DNA of 29,570 nucleotides from assembly GCA_021785805.1 (NCBI GenBank), contig JAJYEJ010000006.1, forward strand, positions 1 through 29,570. Direction: 5' to 3'. The stretch's first letter is position 1. The number at the start of each line of letters is the position of its first letter. A model generated the notes under the pieces. It ran no database searches. It had not been told where the DNA came from and saw only the letters and a program-made list of their open reading frames with translations. This document shows positions 28,783 to 29,570 of the stretch, one piece after another. The stretch comes from Microcaldota archaeon (GTDB lineage: Archaea; Micrarchaeota; Micrarchaeia; Micrarchaeales; Micrarchaeaceae). The position numbers were made by a program, and so were the translations under genes.

Positions 28783-29562
28783 TCATTGACCTCCGGTAGA
28801 TCCGGAAGGCTGTAGCGCCTCGCCAGCCGGCACACTCCCACGCAGTTCCGGTAGCTGTGCTGTCCCATGCGCCTTCGCGGATATTTCATCCTCTACAACC
28901 TTGATCATTTTATGTACGAAACGCAAAATCGCACCTACTCTCCTCTTATTGTATTCTGCAACGAATTCCGTAAGGAATTGCGCTCCGACTACATCTATCT
29001 CTATTTCGCCCCTTACTTGTTTGAGTGCCTCTAAGACATGTGATATGTCTTCCGGTACAACCTTCGCTATGCTGTCCGGCTTCATTATCACATGCTCTTG
29101 CAGCTCGTTGAGCAAATGCAGGAACAGGTGCATCTCGTCCTTTAAGGTGCATGGGCTATCTAGCGTTATCCATAACGACGCCATACAGTTCTCATTCACC
29201 TCGTTCGGATACATGAATTCGAATCCTACCTTTGCCCCATTTTCAATGATGAAGCCACCGTCTTCCAGTTCTTTGAATCCACCTTTCAGGCTTATCTTTG
29301 CGGTCGATGTGAGTGTAGGTTCGTGAGCGTAGTCATGAAAGACCTCAACACCGTTTCTGAAGCGCATAATTTCTGCTTTTCTGATCTCGAATTCTAACCT
29401 GTCCTCTCTGGTATATTGAAGAAATATCACATGAAGGGGTGCAGACTTGCATTCACCGTTCGCTTCCGTTATCGGAAAATTCTTCGTTCCGAAAAGCTGT
29501 CTGTTCCAGGCATTAGGTACGAATGAGTTATCCCTTTCCATTAATGTGTTATCTCTTTTCAT
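28783..29562 (-). CDS. Uncharacterised protein, start near the window edge
   Basis: 259 residues, not recognised. The first half is beta-rich (HVIFLQYTREDRLEFEIRKA, TAKISLKGGFKELEDGGFII, KVGFEFMYPNE), and the second is helical (MHLFLHLLNELQEHVIM, VLEALKQVRGEIE, FVAEYNKRRVGAILRFVHKM), ending in a Pro/Gly/Ser-rich tail. The strand section has the feel of an immunity-, FHA- or structural-type sandwich but nothing specific. ATGs at 29562 and 29541 are both possible; GTGAT precedes the first. Upstream context is outside the window. Confidence 0.58.
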   Translation of the reverse strand: MKRDNTLMERDNSFVPNAWNRQLFGTKNFPITEANGECKSAPLHVIFLQYTREDRLEFEIRKAEIMRFRNGVEVFHDYAHEPTLTSTAKISLKGGFKELEDGGFIIENGAKVGFEFMYPNEVNENCMASLWITLDSPCTLKDEMHLFLHLLNELQEHVIMKPDSIAKVVPEDISHVLEALKQVRGEIEIDVVGAQFLTEFVAEYNKRRVGAILRFVHKMIKVVEDEISAKAHGTAQLPELRGSVPAGEALQPSGSTGGQ

Positions 29563-29570
29563 TCAATCAC

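Noticed and set aside
28728..28889. Longer form of the 28227 gene
   Set aside because: It would overlap the upstream 28783 gene in another frame, with Arg/Cys-rich sequence unlike the rest.
1..29570. CRISPR arrays, insertion sequences, rRNA, inteins in polB or nrdJ
   Set aside because: No spaced direct repeats, transposase motifs or rRNA segments were seen, and polymerase and reductase motifs are uninterrupted.

Overview
The window is a gene-dense archaeal chromosome segment. Markers of Archaea include RNA polymerase subunits D and N, the eL and eS ribosomal proteins (eL18, eL42, eL24, eS28, L7Ae), TFE, eIF2-alpha, GINS, a family B DNA polymerase, type II methionine aminopeptidase, a UbiA-type prenyltransferase of archaeal lipid synthesis, TATA boxes about 26 bases before several starts, and tRNA introns framed by bulge-helix-bulge (BHB) structures. 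Short genes, missing usual partners (no S27e, Nop10, RpoK or enolase where other archaea have them), a RpoD without its Fe-S domain, and unusually placed tRNA introns point to a small-genome DPANN-type archaeon. A Micrarchaeota (ARMAN-2-like) lineage is my best guess, but that is inference from content, not a database match.

Layout. 1-2.4 kb: a DUF92 membrane protein, a TPR-like solenoid protein and a GNAT acetyltransferase. 2.6-3.6 kb: tRNA-Ser(UGA) with an intron, divergent from a UbiA prenyltransferase. 3.9-5.7 kb: an unknown helical protein and an RBBP9-like serine hydrolase, probably one operon. 6.0-9.2 kb: a minus-strand transcription/translation operon, rpoD - tRNA-Leu - eL18 - uL13 - uS9 - rpoN - tRNA-Pro - uS2. 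9.3-11.1 kb: an unknown protein, TFE with a long basic N-terminal tail, and initiator tRNA-Met. 11.4-14.0 kb: GINS, eL42, eIF2-alpha, a PAC2 protein and tRNA-Gly. 14.0-17.2 kb (minus): a DMT-type transporter behind tRNA-Arg, RNase HII, a PRC-barrel protein and a membrane-anchored extracytoplasmic protein. 17.2-20.4 kb: an alpha/beta hydrolase, a winged-helix regulator with an SDR epimerase, and two uncharacterised proteins. 20.6-22.9 kb: a class II (B12-dependent) ribonucleotide reductase. 22.9-26.5 kb (minus): a small ORF, and polB with methionine aminopeptidase. 26.9-27.8 kb (minus): L7Ae - eS28 - eL24. 28.2-29.6 kb (minus): two uncharacterised genes.

The strongest unusual signal is in the tRNA genes. 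Four of the six carry introns. Two of these (Pro-GGG and Arg-UCG) sit inside the T-loop at position 59/60 rather than in the anticodon loop, and the tRNA-Gly(CCC) intron is only 12 nt. All four can be folded into a 4-bp BHB helix with 3-nt bulges that gives exact splice points and normal mature tRNAs. Other points of interest are several sub-60-codon ORFs with promoter support, dyads at predicted transcription starts, a hairpin covering a ribosome-binding site, and recurrent Q/E/K-rich tails on ribosomal proteins. I found no CRISPR array, insertion sequence, rRNA gene or recognisable defence system.
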